Of a DNA stretch of 64,000 nucleotides, positions 1 through 9,111 are shown piece by piece. The notes below the pieces were generated by a model. It was not told the origin of the DNA and did no database searches. It saw nothing but the letters and a program-made list of their open reading frames with translations. The DNA is taken from assembly GCF_022870885.1 (NCBI RefSeq), contig NZ_CP091509.1, positions 992,001-1,056,000 on the forward strand, in the 5' to 3' direction. The stretch's first letter is position 1, and the number at the start of each line of letters is the position of its first letter. Position numbers and translations under genes: made by a program. The stretch comes from Neisseria dumasiana. GTDB taxonomy: Bacteria > Pseudomonadota > Gammaproteobacteria > Burkholderiales > Neisseriaceae.

Positions 1-392
1 TTTTTCGGCAGCTGTTTATAGCTGGTGATTTCTTTGCGCACGATGTCGGTAATCACTTCTTCGCAGGTGGGACCCATACAGAAATCGCGGTCGTGGCGGT
101 CTTTCAGGCGCAGCAGCTCTTTGCCGTAAAATTCCCAGCGGCCGCTTTCCTGCCACAATTCGGCGGGTTGCACCACCGGCATCAGCAGCTCCACCGCGCC
201 GGCACGGTTCATTTCTTCGCGCACGATGTTTTCGACTTTACGCAATACGCGCAAACCCATAGGCATCCATGTGTACAAACCCGAAGCATTGGCTTTGATC
301 AGCCCGGCGCGCAGCATCAGTTTGTGGCTGGCGAGAGCGGCTTCGGCAGGGGCTTCCTTTAAGGTGGAAATGAAAAATTGACTGGCTTTCAT
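1..392 (-). CDS. proS: Proline--tRNA ligase, N-terminal part (cut by window edge)
   Basis: Cytoplasmic class II aminoacyl-tRNA synthetase that charges tRNA-Pro. About 130 codons are present, beginning [15 protein letters not shown] and running through the class II N-terminal region ([20 protein letters not shown], then MGPTCEEV near the window edge), as in bacterial-type ProS. The start is the ATG whose complement is at 390-392; the rest of the gene lies outside the window. It is separated from fbp upstream by about 240 bp containing an inverted DUS pair. The family is clear even from this fragment because the first 120 residues follow the usual ProS order without gaps. Confidence 0.9.
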   Translation of the reverse strand, partial: MKASQFFISTLKEAPAEAALASHKLMLRAGLIKANASGLYTWMPMGLRVLRKVENIVREEMNRAGAVELLMPVVQPAELWQESGRWEFYGKELLRLKDRHDRDFCMGPTCEEVITDIVRKEITSYKQLPK

Positions 393-550
393 GGTGTGGT
401 TTCGCGTGAAAAATAAAAACCGCCATTTTACCGCAATGCAGACTTTTCGGCAGCGGTTTGATGCGGCTTGGCGGGAGGAGTTGCAGCAAGAAATAATGAA
501 TGGCAATTTCAGATGGCGAGCAGGGTAGAGGGCTGTTCAATAAAGGTATC

Positions 551-590
551 AGGCCGTCTGAAAACCTTAAAAGGCGTTTTCAGACGGCCT
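551..590. terminator. Inverted DUS pair, terminator behind fbp
   Basis: AGGCCGTCTGAAAA and its reverse complement form a stem of about 14 bp. It lies 45 bp beyond the fbp stop codon on the minus strand, the usual place for a Neisseria DUS hairpin terminator. Confidence 0.75.
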
Positions 591-634
591 CGATAGCCGA
601 TGCGCTCAATAATCGGAGATGGATGCGGGCGTTG

Positions 635-1609
635 TTATTGTTGGTGCAGCTTGTTAACGTATTCGACTTCTTCGCGGCTGCCCATTACCACCGATACGCG
701 CTGGTGCAGCCCTTCGGGTTGGATGTCGAGCATATTTTGAACGGCATTGCTGCTGGCTCCGCCCGCCTGTTCCAATACCAAGCTTAAGGGGTTGGCTTCG
801 TACATCAGGCGCAGTTTGCCGGGTTTGCCGGGGTCGCGTGCGTCTTGCGGATACATAAACACGCCGCCGCGCATCAGAATGCGGTGGATTTCGGCCACCA
901 TCGAGGCCACCCAGCGCATATTGTAGTTTTTGCCGCGCACGCCGGTGTCGCCCGCCAAGAGTTCGGCAATGTATTGCTGCATGGGCGGGAACCAATGGCG
1001 CTGGTTCGACATATTGATGGCAAATTCTTTGGTTTGCTCCGGCACTTTGGGTTCGGCTTGGGTTTGCACGAATTGGCCGTCTGAATCGAGCGTAAACACA
1101 AACACGCCGTGTTTCAAGGTAAACACCAGCTGGGTTTGCGGGCCGTAGAGCACATAGCCGCTGCCCACCTGTTTGCGGCCTTTTTGCAGGAACGATTCGG
1201 TGGTCAGTGCGCCTTCGGGTTTGGCGAGAATCGAGAAAATCGTGCCTACGGAAATATTCACATCAATGTTGGACGAGCCGTCTAAAGGGTCGAACAAAAC
1301 GAGATAAGCACCGTTTTCGTTGCAGGTAACAAATTCGTCTTCTTCTTCGCTGGCCAAGCCCGCCACATTCGGGTTGGCTTGTAAAACGTGTATAAGGATG
1401 TCGTTGGCAATCACATCGAGCTTTTTCTGGTCTTCTCCCTGAACATTGCCCGTGCCGGCCTCACCCAACACGCCGGCCAATGCGCCCTGACGCACTTTGC
1501 CGTTGATTTGGGCGCAAGCGGCGACAACGGATTCGAACACGCTGCCTAAGGCATTGGGAATATGGTGGTGATTTAAATGTTGGGGCAGAAATTGCGATAG
1601 GGTGGTCAT
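635..1609 (-). CDS. fbp: Class 1 fructose-1,6-bisphosphatase
   Basis: Hydrolyses fructose-1,6-bisphosphate to fructose-6-phosphate, the committed step of gluconeogenesis, in the cytoplasm. The 324-residue protein has the class 1 metal and phosphate motifs: an acidic EEEDE segment near residue 90, [12 protein letters not shown] near 105-116, and the C-terminal GGVFMYPQD substrate region followed by [10 protein letters not shown]. Length is normal for bacterial FBPase class 1. It is a single-gene unit, with an inverted DUS pair 45 bp behind the stop and about 360 bp of non-coding DNA upstream. The start is the first ATG of the frame and gives the usual N-terminus MTTLSQFL. Confidence 0.95.
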   Translation of the reverse strand: MTTLSQFLPQHLNHHHIPNALGSVFESVVAACAQINGKVRQGALAGVLGEAGTGNVQGEDQKKLDVIANDILIHVLQANPNVAGLASEEEDEFVTCNENGAYLVLFDPLDGSSNIDVNISVGTIFSILAKPEGALTTESFLQKGRKQVGSGYVLYGPQTQLVFTLKHGVFVFTLDSDGQFVQTQAEPKVPEQTKEFAINMSNQRHWFPPMQQYIAELLAGDTGVRGKNYNMRWVASMVAEIHRILMRGGVFMYPQDARDPGKPGKLRLMYEANPLSLVLEQAGGASSNAVQNMLDIQPEGLHQRVSVVMGSREEVEYVNKLHQQ

Positions 1610-1968
1610 GTTTTTCTCACTTTTGCGGAATGGTTTTCAGGCGGCCGGCCGATGCAGCTGCGGCCTTGGGGCACAGGTGTCGGACATTATATTTTATTTT
1701 GAGTGTTTGGCTAAGAGGCCGTCTGCATCGTTTAAATATTGTAATAAAGCAACGCGGCAGGCATATTCATGACTACAATACTGCCGCAAATATGCCGACT
1801 GCGGCTTCTCACAAGTTTGGATACCTTTGCACCCCCCGTCTGCGGCTTGTTATTGAGTTGAGTGGTGCTGAGATTTCGGCTTGTTGCGGCATACACGGCG
1901 TTCAGACGGCCTCTGCCGCCGTTTCGACGATATGGTTCGATAAGATTTTTATTTTTTAAGGATACCCC
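1610..1968. other. Intergenic region between fbp and the DUF456 gene
   Basis: This 359-bp stretch holds the divergent upstream regions of fbp and the following gene. I see one reverse-oriented DUS (TTCAGACGGCCT near 1901-1912) and an AT-rich segment with TATATTTTATTTTG (1688-1701) that could hold a promoter. No gene or convincing operator was found. Confidence 0.4.
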
Positions 1969-2457
1969 ATGATAACGATTCTGATTGTTCTCGGCCTGAT
2001 TTTTCTGTTTGTCGGCTTGCTCGGCACCATTTATCCCGCCATTCCGGGCTTGGGGCTGATGTTTGCCGGAGCATGGCTGCTCGGATATGCAGGCGATTAT
2101 CAGGTTGTTACCACCAACACGCTGATTTTTCTGGCGGTGGTAACGGTGTTGGGTACGGCTACGGATTATGTGGCGGGTATGCTGGGCGCGAAATTTACAG
2201 GTGCCAGCAAGCAGGCGGTGTGGGGAGCATTGATAGGCGGGTTGGTGGGCGCGTTTTTCTCGCTGCCCGGGCTGCTGCTGGGGCCTTTGGTGGGCGCGGG
2301 TGCGGGCGAGCTGTGGGCGCGTAAGGATTTATGGGCGGCAGGCAAAGTCAGCGTCGGCACGTTTATCGGTTTTATCATCGGCGTGGTGGCCAAATTAGGC
2401 TGTGCGATCACCATATTGCTCACATTGATAGTGGTCGGCATCGTGGGCTTGGTTTGA
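1969..2457 (+). CDS. DUF456 family small membrane protein
   Basis: A 162-residue, very hydrophobic glycine-rich inner-membrane protein. It begins with a strong membrane segment (residues 2-25), has a second near 30-45 and a third near 50-70, and ends in a long hydrophobic C-terminus. Internal glycine-rich helices of the form GALIGGLVGAFFSLPG recur, which is the pattern of the DUF456 family. The function of that family is not known. The start ATG follows AAGGATACCCC, a plausible ribosome-binding site. It stands alone, with sodB about 175 bp downstream on the same strand. Confidence 0.75.
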   Translation: MITILIVLGLIFLFVGLLGTIYPAIPGLGLMFAGAWLLGYAGDYQVVTTNTLIFLAVVTVLGTATDYVAGMLGAKFTGASKQAVWGALIGGLVGAFFSLPGLLLGPLVGAGAGELWARKDLWAAGKVSVGTFIGFIIGVVAKLGCAITILLTLIVVGIVGLV

Positions 2458-2633
2458 TGCCTTAGCATTAACGGCAAAGGTCTTATCCGGCATACCTGAT
2501 TTTTTATTCCCCTTTAAATACAGCATTCTGCATATGCCGGATTGGACTTGAAAAACAAACAGGGTAAACTCTGCCGAAGCCGCCGTGCCAAAAGGCGGCA
2601 ACAACCATAAACCATAACCACAGGAAAATACAA

Positions 2634-3215
2634 ATGGAACACAAATTACCCGAACTGCCGTATGCCTTGGATGCTTTGGAACCCCATCTTTCTAAAGAAA
2701 CTTTGGAATACCACTACGGCAAACACCACCAAACCTACATTACCAATCTGAACAACCAAATTAAAGGCGGCGAATTTGAAAATGCTTCTTTGGAAGAGAT
2801 TGTGAAAAAATCTTCCGGCGGCGTGTTCAACAATGCCGCGCAAACTTGGAACCATACTTTCTACTGGCTGGGTTTCACCCCCAAAGGGCAAGGCAAGCCT
2901 TCGGGCGAGCTGGCTGCGGCCATTGATGCGAAATGGGGCAGCTTCGAGCAGTTCCAAGAAGCGTTCAATACCTGTGCCGCAGGCACGTTCGGCGCAGGCT
3001 GGGCTTGGTTGGTGAAAACACCTTCCGGCGAGCTGGATTTGGTTTCCACTTCCAACGCCGCTACCCCGTTAACCACCGAAAACACCCCGTTGCTCACTTG
3101 CGACGTGTGGGAACATGCTTACTACATCGACTACCGCAACAGCCGCCCCAACTACTTGAAAGGCTTTTGGGAAATCGTTAACTGGGACGAAGTAGCCAAG
3201 CGTTTTGCCGCTTAA
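2634..3215 (+). CDS. sodB: Iron superoxide dismutase
   Basis: Converts superoxide to oxygen and hydrogen peroxide in the cytoplasm. The 193-residue protein has the four metal-ligand regions of the Fe/Mn family: HYGKHHQTY near 27-35, the NHTFYW histidine near 74, and [12 protein letters not shown] with its Asp and His near 155-163. The glutamine in [13 protein letters not shown] is at the position typical of the iron form. The start follows an AGGAAAAT ribosome-binding site. An inverted DUS terminator follows about 60 bp after the stop. Confidence 0.95.
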   Translation: MEHKLPELPYALDALEPHLSKETLEYHYGKHHQTYITNLNNQIKGGEFENASLEEIVKKSSGGVFNNAAQTWNHTFYWLGFTPKGQGKPSGELAAAIDAKWGSFEQFQEAFNTCAAGTFGAGWAWLVKTPSGELDLVSTSNAATPLTTENTPLLTCDVWEHAYYIDYRNSRPNYLKGFWEIVNWDEVAKRFAA

Positions 3216-3272
3216 GCATCGAAACGGTTAACGCGGCAAAAACGCCGCTACGCTAACTGAGCGTAACCTTGA

Positions 3273-3309
3273 AGGCCGTCTGAAAACCCCTGTCGTTTTC
3301 AGACGGCCT
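3273..3309. terminator. Inverted DUS pair behind sodB
   Basis: AGGCCGTCTGAAAA is followed by its reverse complement with a short loop, between sodB and yejB. It probably ends the sodB transcript. Confidence 0.75.
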
Positions 3310-3363
3310 CAATCTTGATAAGATGCCCGCATCTTTTGATTCTTTTATTTCGGACAAAACCCT

Positions 3364-4413
3364 ATGTGGCGGTATATTTTTCATCGTCTGCTTTTGCTGG
3401 TGCCCACGCTGTTGGGCATCTTGGCGGTAACGTTTGCCGTGATCCAGTTCGTGCCCGGCGGGCCGGTGGAGCAGATGGTGCAGCAGCTCACGCAAGGCGG
3501 AGTCGGCGGCGAAACGGCAGCACAGGCCGGCGGCGTATTGAAGCGCGGGGGCGGCTTGAGTGCCGACGATATGGCCGCGCTCAATGCTTTATACGGTTTC
3601 GACAAACCGCCGCTCACGCGCTTTTTCGATATGGTATCGCGTTTTGCCCGTTTTGATTTGGGCGAAAGCTTTTTCCATCATCAAACGGTGCTGGAATTGG
3701 TGAAAGAAAAAATGCCGGTGTCGATGAGCTTGGGCTTGTGGACTTTTTTTCTAACCTATTTAATCTGCATTCCGTTGGGCATTGCCAAAGCAGTGCGCGA
3801 CGGTTCACGGTTTGATGCGGTATCGGGCATCGTGATTTTGGTGGGCTACACCATTCCGCCTTTTGTGCTGGGTTTGGTGTTGCTGGTGTTGTTCGGCGGC
3901 GGCAGCTTCTTCGCATGGTTTCCGCAGGGCGGTTTGGTAAGCGATGATTGGGAAACACTCGGTTGGGGTGCGAAAATAACCGATTATCTGTGGCACATGG
4001 CTTTGCCGATCACCGCTTCGGTGGCGGGCAATCTGGCGGTGATGACGGTGCTCACCAAAAATGTGTTTCTCGAAGAAATCCGCCGCCAGTATGTGTACAC
4101 TGCCCGCGCCAAAGGTTTGCCGGAAAAGCAGATTTTAATGAAACATGTGTTCCGCAACGCTATGATTCCGCTGATTACCGGCTTTCCCGCCGCCTTTATC
4201 GGCGCATTTTTTACCGGCAGCCTGCTGATTGAAACGCTGTTTTCGCTCGACGGCTTGGGTTTGCTCTCTTATGAATCGGTAATTAAACGCGATTATCCGG
4301 TGGTGATGGGCACATTGTATGTGTTTACGCTGATGGGTTTGCTGGCGAAGCTGCTGTCGGACATTTCTTATTCGTGGGTAGATCCGCGCATTCACTTCGG
4401 CGGGCAGAAATAA
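3364..4413 (+). CDS. yejB: Peptide ABC transporter permease YejB
   Basis: Inner-membrane permease of the YejABEF-type peptide importer (microcin C uptake in E. coli). The 349-residue protein starts with the typical MWRYIFHRLLLLVPTLLGI membrane segment and FVPGGPVEQ, and has about six transmembrane helices. The cytoplasmic ATPase-contact loop is visible as RRQYVYTARAKGLPEKQIL (around residues 240-260). The partner permease yejE is about 500 bp downstream and yejF 3 kb downstream. A substrate-binding yejA is not next to it: sodB lies upstream. A DUS hairpin directly after the stop implies that yejB is terminated before yejE. Confidence 0.9.
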   Translation: MWRYIFHRLLLLVPTLLGILAVTFAVIQFVPGGPVEQMVQQLTQGGVGGETAAQAGGVLKRGGGLSADDMAALNALYGFDKPPLTRFFDMVSRFARFDLGESFFHHQTVLELVKEKMPVSMSLGLWTFFLTYLICIPLGIAKAVRDGSRFDAVSGIVILVGYTIPPFVLGLVLLVLFGGGSFFAWFPQGGLVSDDWETLGWGAKITDYLWHMALPITASVAGNLAVMTVLTKNVFLEEIRRQYVYTARAKGLPEKQILMKHVFRNAMIPLITGFPAAFIGAFFTGSLLIETLFSLDGLGLLSYESVIKRDYPVVMGTLYVFTLMGLLAKLLSDISYSWVDPRIHFGGQK

Positions 4414-4415
4414 CC

Positions 4416-4446
4416 AAAGGCCGTCTGAAATTTTCAGACGGCCTTT
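4416..4446. terminator. Bidirectional DUS hairpin between yejB and the ydhR-like gene
   Basis: AAAGGCCGTCTGAAA is followed at once by its reverse complement, between two convergent genes (stops at 4413 and 4474), so it can serve both. Confidence 0.8.
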
Positions 4447-4473
4447 AATACATTGAATAAATAGAGAGAACAA

Positions 4474-4779
4474 TTAACCCAATTTACCGCGGTTAATCAG
4501 CGTGAGCGGTTCGTTGACATCGAAGATTTTGTAAACCACCTCGTTGATACCGAATGTTTTCAAACGGGCGGAATGCTTTTCCACATAAGCCAGAGCGGTT
4601 TCTTCGTTTTCAAAAAGATAAATTCCGCCGGCCTCTTGGTTTTTCTCGCTTTCCGTCCATACTTTCCAAATAAAGCCCGGTTCCTGATTAATCGATTCGG
4701 CAAGTTCGCGAAGTTGGTCAGCCATTTCCGAACCGAACGGCCCGTGGAAGCTAAAATGCATTTGCAGTAATTTTTTCAT
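4474..4779 (-). CDS. YdhR-like putative monooxygenase (dimeric alpha-beta barrel)
   Basis: A 101-residue soluble protein that matches the YdhR family of small ferredoxin-like-fold proteins: [15 protein letters not shown] at the N-terminus, [14 protein letters not shown] near 30-45, and [20 protein letters not shown] near 50-70. The family is annotated as putative monooxygenase from its fold; no substrate is established. It is on the opposite strand, between yejB and yejE, and so breaks that operon. Start chosen at the ATG after AAGGAACAGAA. Its base composition resembles the surrounding genes, unlike the AT-rich cassette at 6-7.5 kb. Confidence 0.75.
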   Translation of the reverse strand: MKKLLQMHFSFHGPFGSEMADQLRELAESINQEPGFIWKVWTESEKNQEAGGIYLFENEETALAYVEKHSARLKTFGINEVVYKIFDVNEPLTLINRGKLG

Positions 4780-4910
4780 TTCTGTTCCTTATCGACAATA
4801 GGCGGAAATTACATATTCCGCTCACATTTAACAGTATAAACACAAATTGCTGTGGCAGGGCCGTCTGAAAACCGTTATCCTTTTCCACGGTTTTTATTAC
4901 GGTTAATGAT

Positions 4911-5933
4911 ATGCGACTTGATTCCTTACGAACCACATGGCAGGCATTCAAACAACACAAACGCGGCTGGCTGGCCTTGAGGCTGCTGGCCGTGTTGTTT
5001 GTGATTGCTTTGGCCGCGCCGCTTTGGAGCAACGACAAACCGTTATGGATACACTACAACGGCCAATATTACTTCCCGCTCGTCAACACCTATCATGAAA
5101 CCGAGTTCGGCGGCGATTTCGATACGCCCGCCGATTACCTCGATCCGCTGATAAAGCACAACATCACCGGCGGCGGCAATTATGCCGTTTATCTGCCCAA
5201 TCCTTATGATGCCGACACTCTCAACGATTTCGACAGGCAGCCCGACCCCGCAAGGCCGTCTGAAACGCATTGGCTCGGCACCGACGACCGCGGGCGCGAC
5301 GTGTTGGCACGGTTGGTGTACGGCTTTCGCGATTCGCTGCTGTTTGCGCTGGCCTTAACTGCCGTAACCACCTTTATCGGCGTGTTGGCGGGCGCGGTAC
5401 AAGGCTATTTCGGTGGCAAGGTCGATTTGGTAATGCAGCGGTTTTTGGAAATCTGGGGCGGGCTGCCCGAGCTTTATTTGCTGATTATCTTATCGTCGTT
5501 TTTCAATCCCGGCCTGCTGGTGCTGCTGGTAATTCTGTCGCTGTTCGGCTGGATGGGCTTGTCGGACTACGTGCGTGCCGAGTTTCTCAAAAACCGTCAG
5601 GCCGATTATGTGCTGGCGGCAAAAAGCATGGGCGTGGGCAACCGCACGATTATGTGGCGGCACATTCTGCCCAACAGCTTAACGCCGGTGCTGGCGTTTC
5701 TGCCGTTCCGCATTTCTGGCGCGGTGCTGGCCTTAACCAGCCTCGACTTCCTCGGCTTGGGCGTACCCGCTTCGCAAGCCAGCTTGGGCGAACTGCTGGC
5801 GCAAGGCAAAGACAATCTGGACGCATGGTGGATAGGCTTGTCGGCCGTCGGTGCGCTGACGGTGATGCTGTTGCTGCTGGTGATGATTGGTGAAGGGCTG
5901 CGGTATGCGTTTGATGTTAGGGCGCGGACATAA
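4911..5933 (+). CDS. yejE: Peptide ABC transporter permease YejE
   Basis: Second inner-membrane permease of the YejABEF-type importer, 340 residues. It has an N-terminal membrane segment (about 20-40), then the large periplasmic loop with NPYDADTLNDFDRQ and HWLGTDDRGRDVLARLVYG that is characteristic of YejE and DppC-type permeases. The ATPase-contact loop DYVLAAKSMGVGNRTIMWRH lies near 230-250, and there are several C-terminal helices. A DUS is built into the coding sequence (AGGCCGTCTGAA, about 5252-5263, read as RPSET). The next genes are the AT-rich cassette; yejF resumes at 7489. Confidence 0.9.
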   Translation: MRLDSLRTTWQAFKQHKRGWLALRLLAVLFVIALAAPLWSNDKPLWIHYNGQYYFPLVNTYHETEFGGDFDTPADYLDPLIKHNITGGGNYAVYLPNPYDADTLNDFDRQPDPARPSETHWLGTDDRGRDVLARLVYGFRDSLLFALALTAVTTFIGVLAGAVQGYFGGKVDLVMQRFLEIWGGLPELYLLIILSSFFNPGLLVLLVILSLFGWMGLSDYVRAEFLKNRQADYVLAAKSMGVGNRTIMWRHILPNSLTPVLAFLPFRISGAVLALTSLDFLGLGVPASQASLGELLAQGKDNLDAWWIGLSAVGALTVMLLLLVMIGEGLRYAFDVRART

Positions 5934-6008
5934 AACAGATAAAGGCCATTTCCCTATCAATATTTAAAAAAGCATTGATTTTGTATTTCTCTTGGCATAT
6001 GGAAAGTA

Positions 6009-6818
6009 ATGATGGAAGTAGATAAGTTTAAGGATTTTTTCTGTAATTTTAGAATGTTAAGGGAAAGAGTGATGAATCAATCGGATTTTCAGCAGCAGTT
6101 TGTTAAGTTTTATGATGAGTTTAGATGTTTATATGAAAAACAACCTGAGCAGAAAGCAAAAGCTGAGATTGATTATTCTATAAATTTGGATGCTTCTGAA
6201 TTAAAAAAATTTTTGGATGCTTATCGGGAGAGAGATGATGCCTTATTTCGGGCAGGAATGCAGATGAACCTTTGGCAGTTTGTGAGAATAGGCAGATCGG
6301 AGCTGAAAAATTGTGAAGTTTTAGGCTGGTTGATGGACGAAAAAGGCGATCACGGCTTGGGGAAATGTTTTTTATTGAATCTATTGAAATTTATTGATAA
6401 AGAAAACCGCTTGGGTTCGGTAATTGATTATTTAAGATATGAATCTTATGCAACTCAGTTTGAGATTTGTCAATACGGTAATATCTCCGAACGCATAGAT
6501 ATCGTGATAAAAAGCCGAAGCACCTGTTTGTTTTTGGAAGCGAAAGTAGACGCTAATGAGGCAATAAATCAGCACAGCAGCCAATTACGGCGTTACTGGG
6601 AACGTTTGAATAAGGAAATGGCATCACAAAAACATTTGCTATTTCTCACGAAAAATAAACAACTTCCACATGATACATTGCTGCACAATAAAGTGATTTT
6701 GCTTTCTTGGCAGGAGATTGCTAAATGTTTAAGGCAAACAATTTCTTCGTATTCACACTATTCTCCATATCAGCAGGTTATTTTTAACCAATTGATTAAT
6801 CACTTTGCATCGCTATAA
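6009..6818 (+). CDS. PD-(D/E)XK nuclease-like protein, AT-rich accessory gene
   Basis: A 269-residue protein with the signature of the PD-(D/E)XK nuclease superfamily, PDDEXK_4-like. An N-terminal helical part (1-85) is followed by WQFVRIGRSELKNCEVLGWLMD (containing the family's conserved helix glutamate), then ERIDIVIKSRSTCLFLEAKV, which gives the catalytic Asp and the Glu-x-Lys, and then a Gln/Tyr helix QLRRYWERL. Those residues are intact, so it could cut DNA. The gene is much richer in AT than its neighbours, holds no DUS, and sits between yejE and yejF. It is 11 bp from the next gene and probably co-transcribed. ATG 6012 or 6072 are alternative starts. The role is unknown; defence or DNA processing is a guess. 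Confidence 0.6.
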   Translation: MMEVDKFKDFFCNFRMLRERVMNQSDFQQQFVKFYDEFRCLYEKQPEQKAKAEIDYSINLDASELKKFLDAYRERDDALFRAGMQMNLWQFVRIGRSELKNCEVLGWLMDEKGDHGLGKCFLLNLLKFIDKENRLGSVIDYLRYESYATQFEICQYGNISERIDIVIKSRSTCLFLEAKVDANEAINQHSSQLRRYWERLNKEMASQKHLLFLTKNKQLPHDTLLHNKVILLSWQEIAKCLRQTISSYSHYSPYQQVIFNQLINHFASL

Positions 6819-6829
6819 AGGATTTTAAA

Positions 6830-7477
6830 ATGAACAATACTGAGCACGAACTGGCTAAACTGGTTTTGAAAAATTTGGATATGGTTGAAAAATCCTACGA
6901 TTTTTTAAGAAAGATTGATGACGATTTTTTGGAGAAAATAGATAAAAAATTTCAAGAATGGAATGAGAAGACAAAATCAAATAACAATTGGCCAAGGAAT
7001 CTTGGTAAAAAAAAAGAAGAAGAGGCAATTTGGTTTGATTGGGATATGAAGACGGGGTCTAAAAAAATTGATACATACATGAAAGATCCTTCTTGGCTAA
7101 GTCTGTTTACGGATTTGGTTCGTTATGATGATGGGGAAGTTATTCAAACAGGCATAAAATTTGGTTTTAAAGCAGGTTTTTTTAATTTAGATAACGCAGG
7201 TGCAAAAAAATTTATGCAAGAACAATTTGAAAAATATATAAATTTGCACCAAGCTGGTTTCCAATATATTGCATATGCTAAAGACGAGAGAGAGATATTT
7301 TTACCTGTTAAACTTGATTTAGAAAAATTAATAGAAGAGTATCCTGATTATGAGGATGCGTTGCAGCCATTTGAAGATGCTTTGAATATCGTTGATGAAC
7401 ATATGTCAATTTTTGAAAGTATTGCCAAAGATTTAATAGAGAAATATTTTAAAAAAGAATATCAACAAGAAGAATAA
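6830..7477 (+). CDS. Unknown AT-rich partner of the PD-(D/E)XK gene
   Basis: I do not recognise this 215-residue protein. It is soluble, strongly charged (rich in Lys, Asp and Glu) and has no signal peptide or membrane segment. The first 60 residues look helical or coiled (LVLKNLDMVEKSYDFLRKID). The middle (about 75-125) reads like an alpha/beta domain: WLSLFTDLVRYDDGEV, then GIKFGFKAGFFNL. The C-terminus is an acidic helix. It follows the nuclease-like gene by 11 bp with an AAGGAT ribosome-binding site and shares its AT-rich composition, so the two look like one imported unit. It might be an accessory or control protein for the nuclease. Confidence 0.55.
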   Translation: MNNTEHELAKLVLKNLDMVEKSYDFLRKIDDDFLEKIDKKFQEWNEKTKSNNNWPRNLGKKKEEEAIWFDWDMKTGSKKIDTYMKDPSWLSLFTDLVRYDDGEVIQTGIKFGFKAGFFNLDNAGAKKFMQEQFEKYINLHQAGFQYIAYAKDEREIFLPVKLDLEKLIEEYPDYEDALQPFEDALNIVDEHMSIFESIAKDLIEKYFKKEYQQEE

Positions 7478-7488
7478 TATTTAAGTAA

Positions 7489-9030
7489 ATGAACATTCTC
7501 GAAATCCAAAACCTAAACGCCTCTTTCCCTGGCAAGCAGGTGCTGTACGACATCAATCTCAATGTCAAACAAGGCCGCAAGCTGGCGATTGTAGGCGAGA
7601 GTGGCAGCGGCAAAACCGTGTTGGCGCAGGGCATCATGCAGTTGAATCCGGCGGTGTCGTTTGAAGGCCGTCTGAAATTCAACGGCGAAAACCTGCTCGA
7701 TAAACCTCCGCGCGCGCTGCAAAAATGGCGCGGCAGGGAAATCGGTATGGTGTTTCAGGAACCGATGACGGCTTTGAACCCCGTGATGCGAGTGGGCAAG
7801 CAGATTGCCGAAGTGCTGACGCTGCATCTGGGTTTGCCGCCCAAGCAGGCATGGGCGCGGGCGGTGGAATTGCTGGCGGAAACGGGTATTCGGAATCCCG
7901 AAGAGAAAGTGTCTGCCTTTCCGTTTCAGCTTTCGGGCGGTCAGCGGCAGCGGGCAATGATTGCGATGGCGGTGGCGGCGGAGCCTAAATTGCTGATTGC
8001 CGACGAGCCGACTACCGCACTGGATGTGGCCGTGCAGGCGCAGATTCTCGATTTGCTTGCGCGCTTGCAGGCCGGCCATAACATGACTTTGGTGTACATC
8101 AGCCACGATTTGAACTTGGTGCGCCGTTTCGCCGACGATATCGCGGTGATGCGGCACGGGCGGATTGTCGAACAGGGTGAGGCCGCTCAGGTGTTTGCCC
8201 GTCCGCAGCACGAATACACCAAAATGCTGCTGAACGCCGGCGCTGTGAGGCAGGTGCAGACTGTGGCCGAAGGTGCCGAAACCGTGCTCGAGGCGGAACG
8301 TATCAGCGTGGCCGTGAGCGAGCAGGCAGGGTGGTTTAAAAAACGGCGCAAAATGCTGCTCGAACCGGTGTCGTTCGATTTGAAAGCGGGCGAAACGCTG
8401 GGCATTATCGGCGAAAGCGGCAGCGGTAAAACCACGCTGGCCAAGGCGGTGATGCGTTTGATGGAGTCGGAAGGCCGTCTGAAAATCAACGGGCAGGCTT
8501 GGCAGCCGTTGTTGCGTAAAGAAGTGCAGATGGTGTTTCAAGACCCGTTCGGCGCGTTCAACCCGCGTATGAATGTGTTTGAGATTGTTTCCGAAGCCCT
8601 GCGCGTGCACGAGCCGAAAATGAGCCGCGAAACCATGCGCTCCCGTGTGGTGGAAGTGCTGCAACAAGTCGGCCTGCCCGAAGATATTCTCGACCGCTAT
8701 CCGCATGCTTTTTCAGGCGGCCAAAGGCAGCGGCTGGCGATTGCCCGTGCCATTATCGTGCACCCGAAGGTGCTGGTGCTCGACGAACCCACCAGCGCGC
8801 TCGATGTGCAGTGGCAGCAGCAGATTTTGGCATTACTGGCTGATTTGCAAAGCAAACACGGTTTGAGCTTAATCATCATCAGCCACGATTTGGCCGTTAT
8901 CCGCGCCTTGTCGCACCGCGTGATGGTGTTGAAAGACGGCCGGGTGGTGGAGCAGGGCGAGTTGGAAGCGGTGTTTGCGAAACCCGATGCGGACTATACT
9001 CAAAAACTATTAGCCCACAGCAGCCCTTGA
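7489..9030 (+). CDS. yejF: Peptide ABC transporter duplicated ATPase YejF
   Basis: A 513-residue double ATPase that powers the Yej importer from the cytoplasmic face. Two full nucleotide-binding domains are visible. The first has GESGSGKT near 37-44, SGGQRQRAMIAMA near 150 and LIADEPTTALD near 168. The second has GESGSGKTT near 305, SGGQRQRLAIARA near 410 and LVLDEPTSALD near 430. Two in-frame DUS copies encode EGRLK in each half. There is no good ribosome-binding site before the ATG, and the sequence there is the AT-rich end of the cassette, suggesting that the insertion replaced the native translation-start region. Confidence 0.92.
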   Translation: MNILEIQNLNASFPGKQVLYDINLNVKQGRKLAIVGESGSGKTVLAQGIMQLNPAVSFEGRLKFNGENLLDKPPRALQKWRGREIGMVFQEPMTALNPVMRVGKQIAEVLTLHLGLPPKQAWARAVELLAETGIRNPEEKVSAFPFQLSGGQRQRAMIAMAVAAEPKLLIADEPTTALDVAVQAQILDLLARLQAGHNMTLVYISHDLNLVRRFADDIAVMRHGRIVEQGEAAQVFARPQHEYTKMLLNAGAVRQVQTVAEGAETVLEAERISVAVSEQAGWFKKRRKMLLEPVSFDLKAGETLGIIGESGSGKTTLAKAVMRLMESEGRLKINGQAWQPLLRKEVQMVFQDPFGAFNPRMNVFEIVSEALRVHEPKMSRETMRSRVVEVLQQVGLPEDILDRYPHAFSGGQRQRLAIARAIIVHPKVLVLDEPTSALDVQWQQQILALLADLQSKHGLSLIIISHDLAVIRALSHRVMVLKDGRVVEQGELEAVFAKPDADYTQKLLAHSSP

Positions 9031-9111
9031 AATTTTGTCTGCCAGCCCCTATGCTAACAGCCATGAGCTAATCGAATGGCTTTCATTCACCACCATTTAA
9101 AGGAAAATAAC

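Noticed and set aside
6009..7477. Toxin-antitoxin module or restriction-modification system
   Set aside because: No methyltransferase or DNA-recognition domain is visible, and both proteins are longer than typical toxin-antitoxin pairs. The role is left open.
7513..8706. Open frame of 397 codons on the minus strand opposite yejF
   Set aside because: Antisense shadow with low-complexity His/Phe/Arg composition; the plus strand holds two clear ATPase domains.
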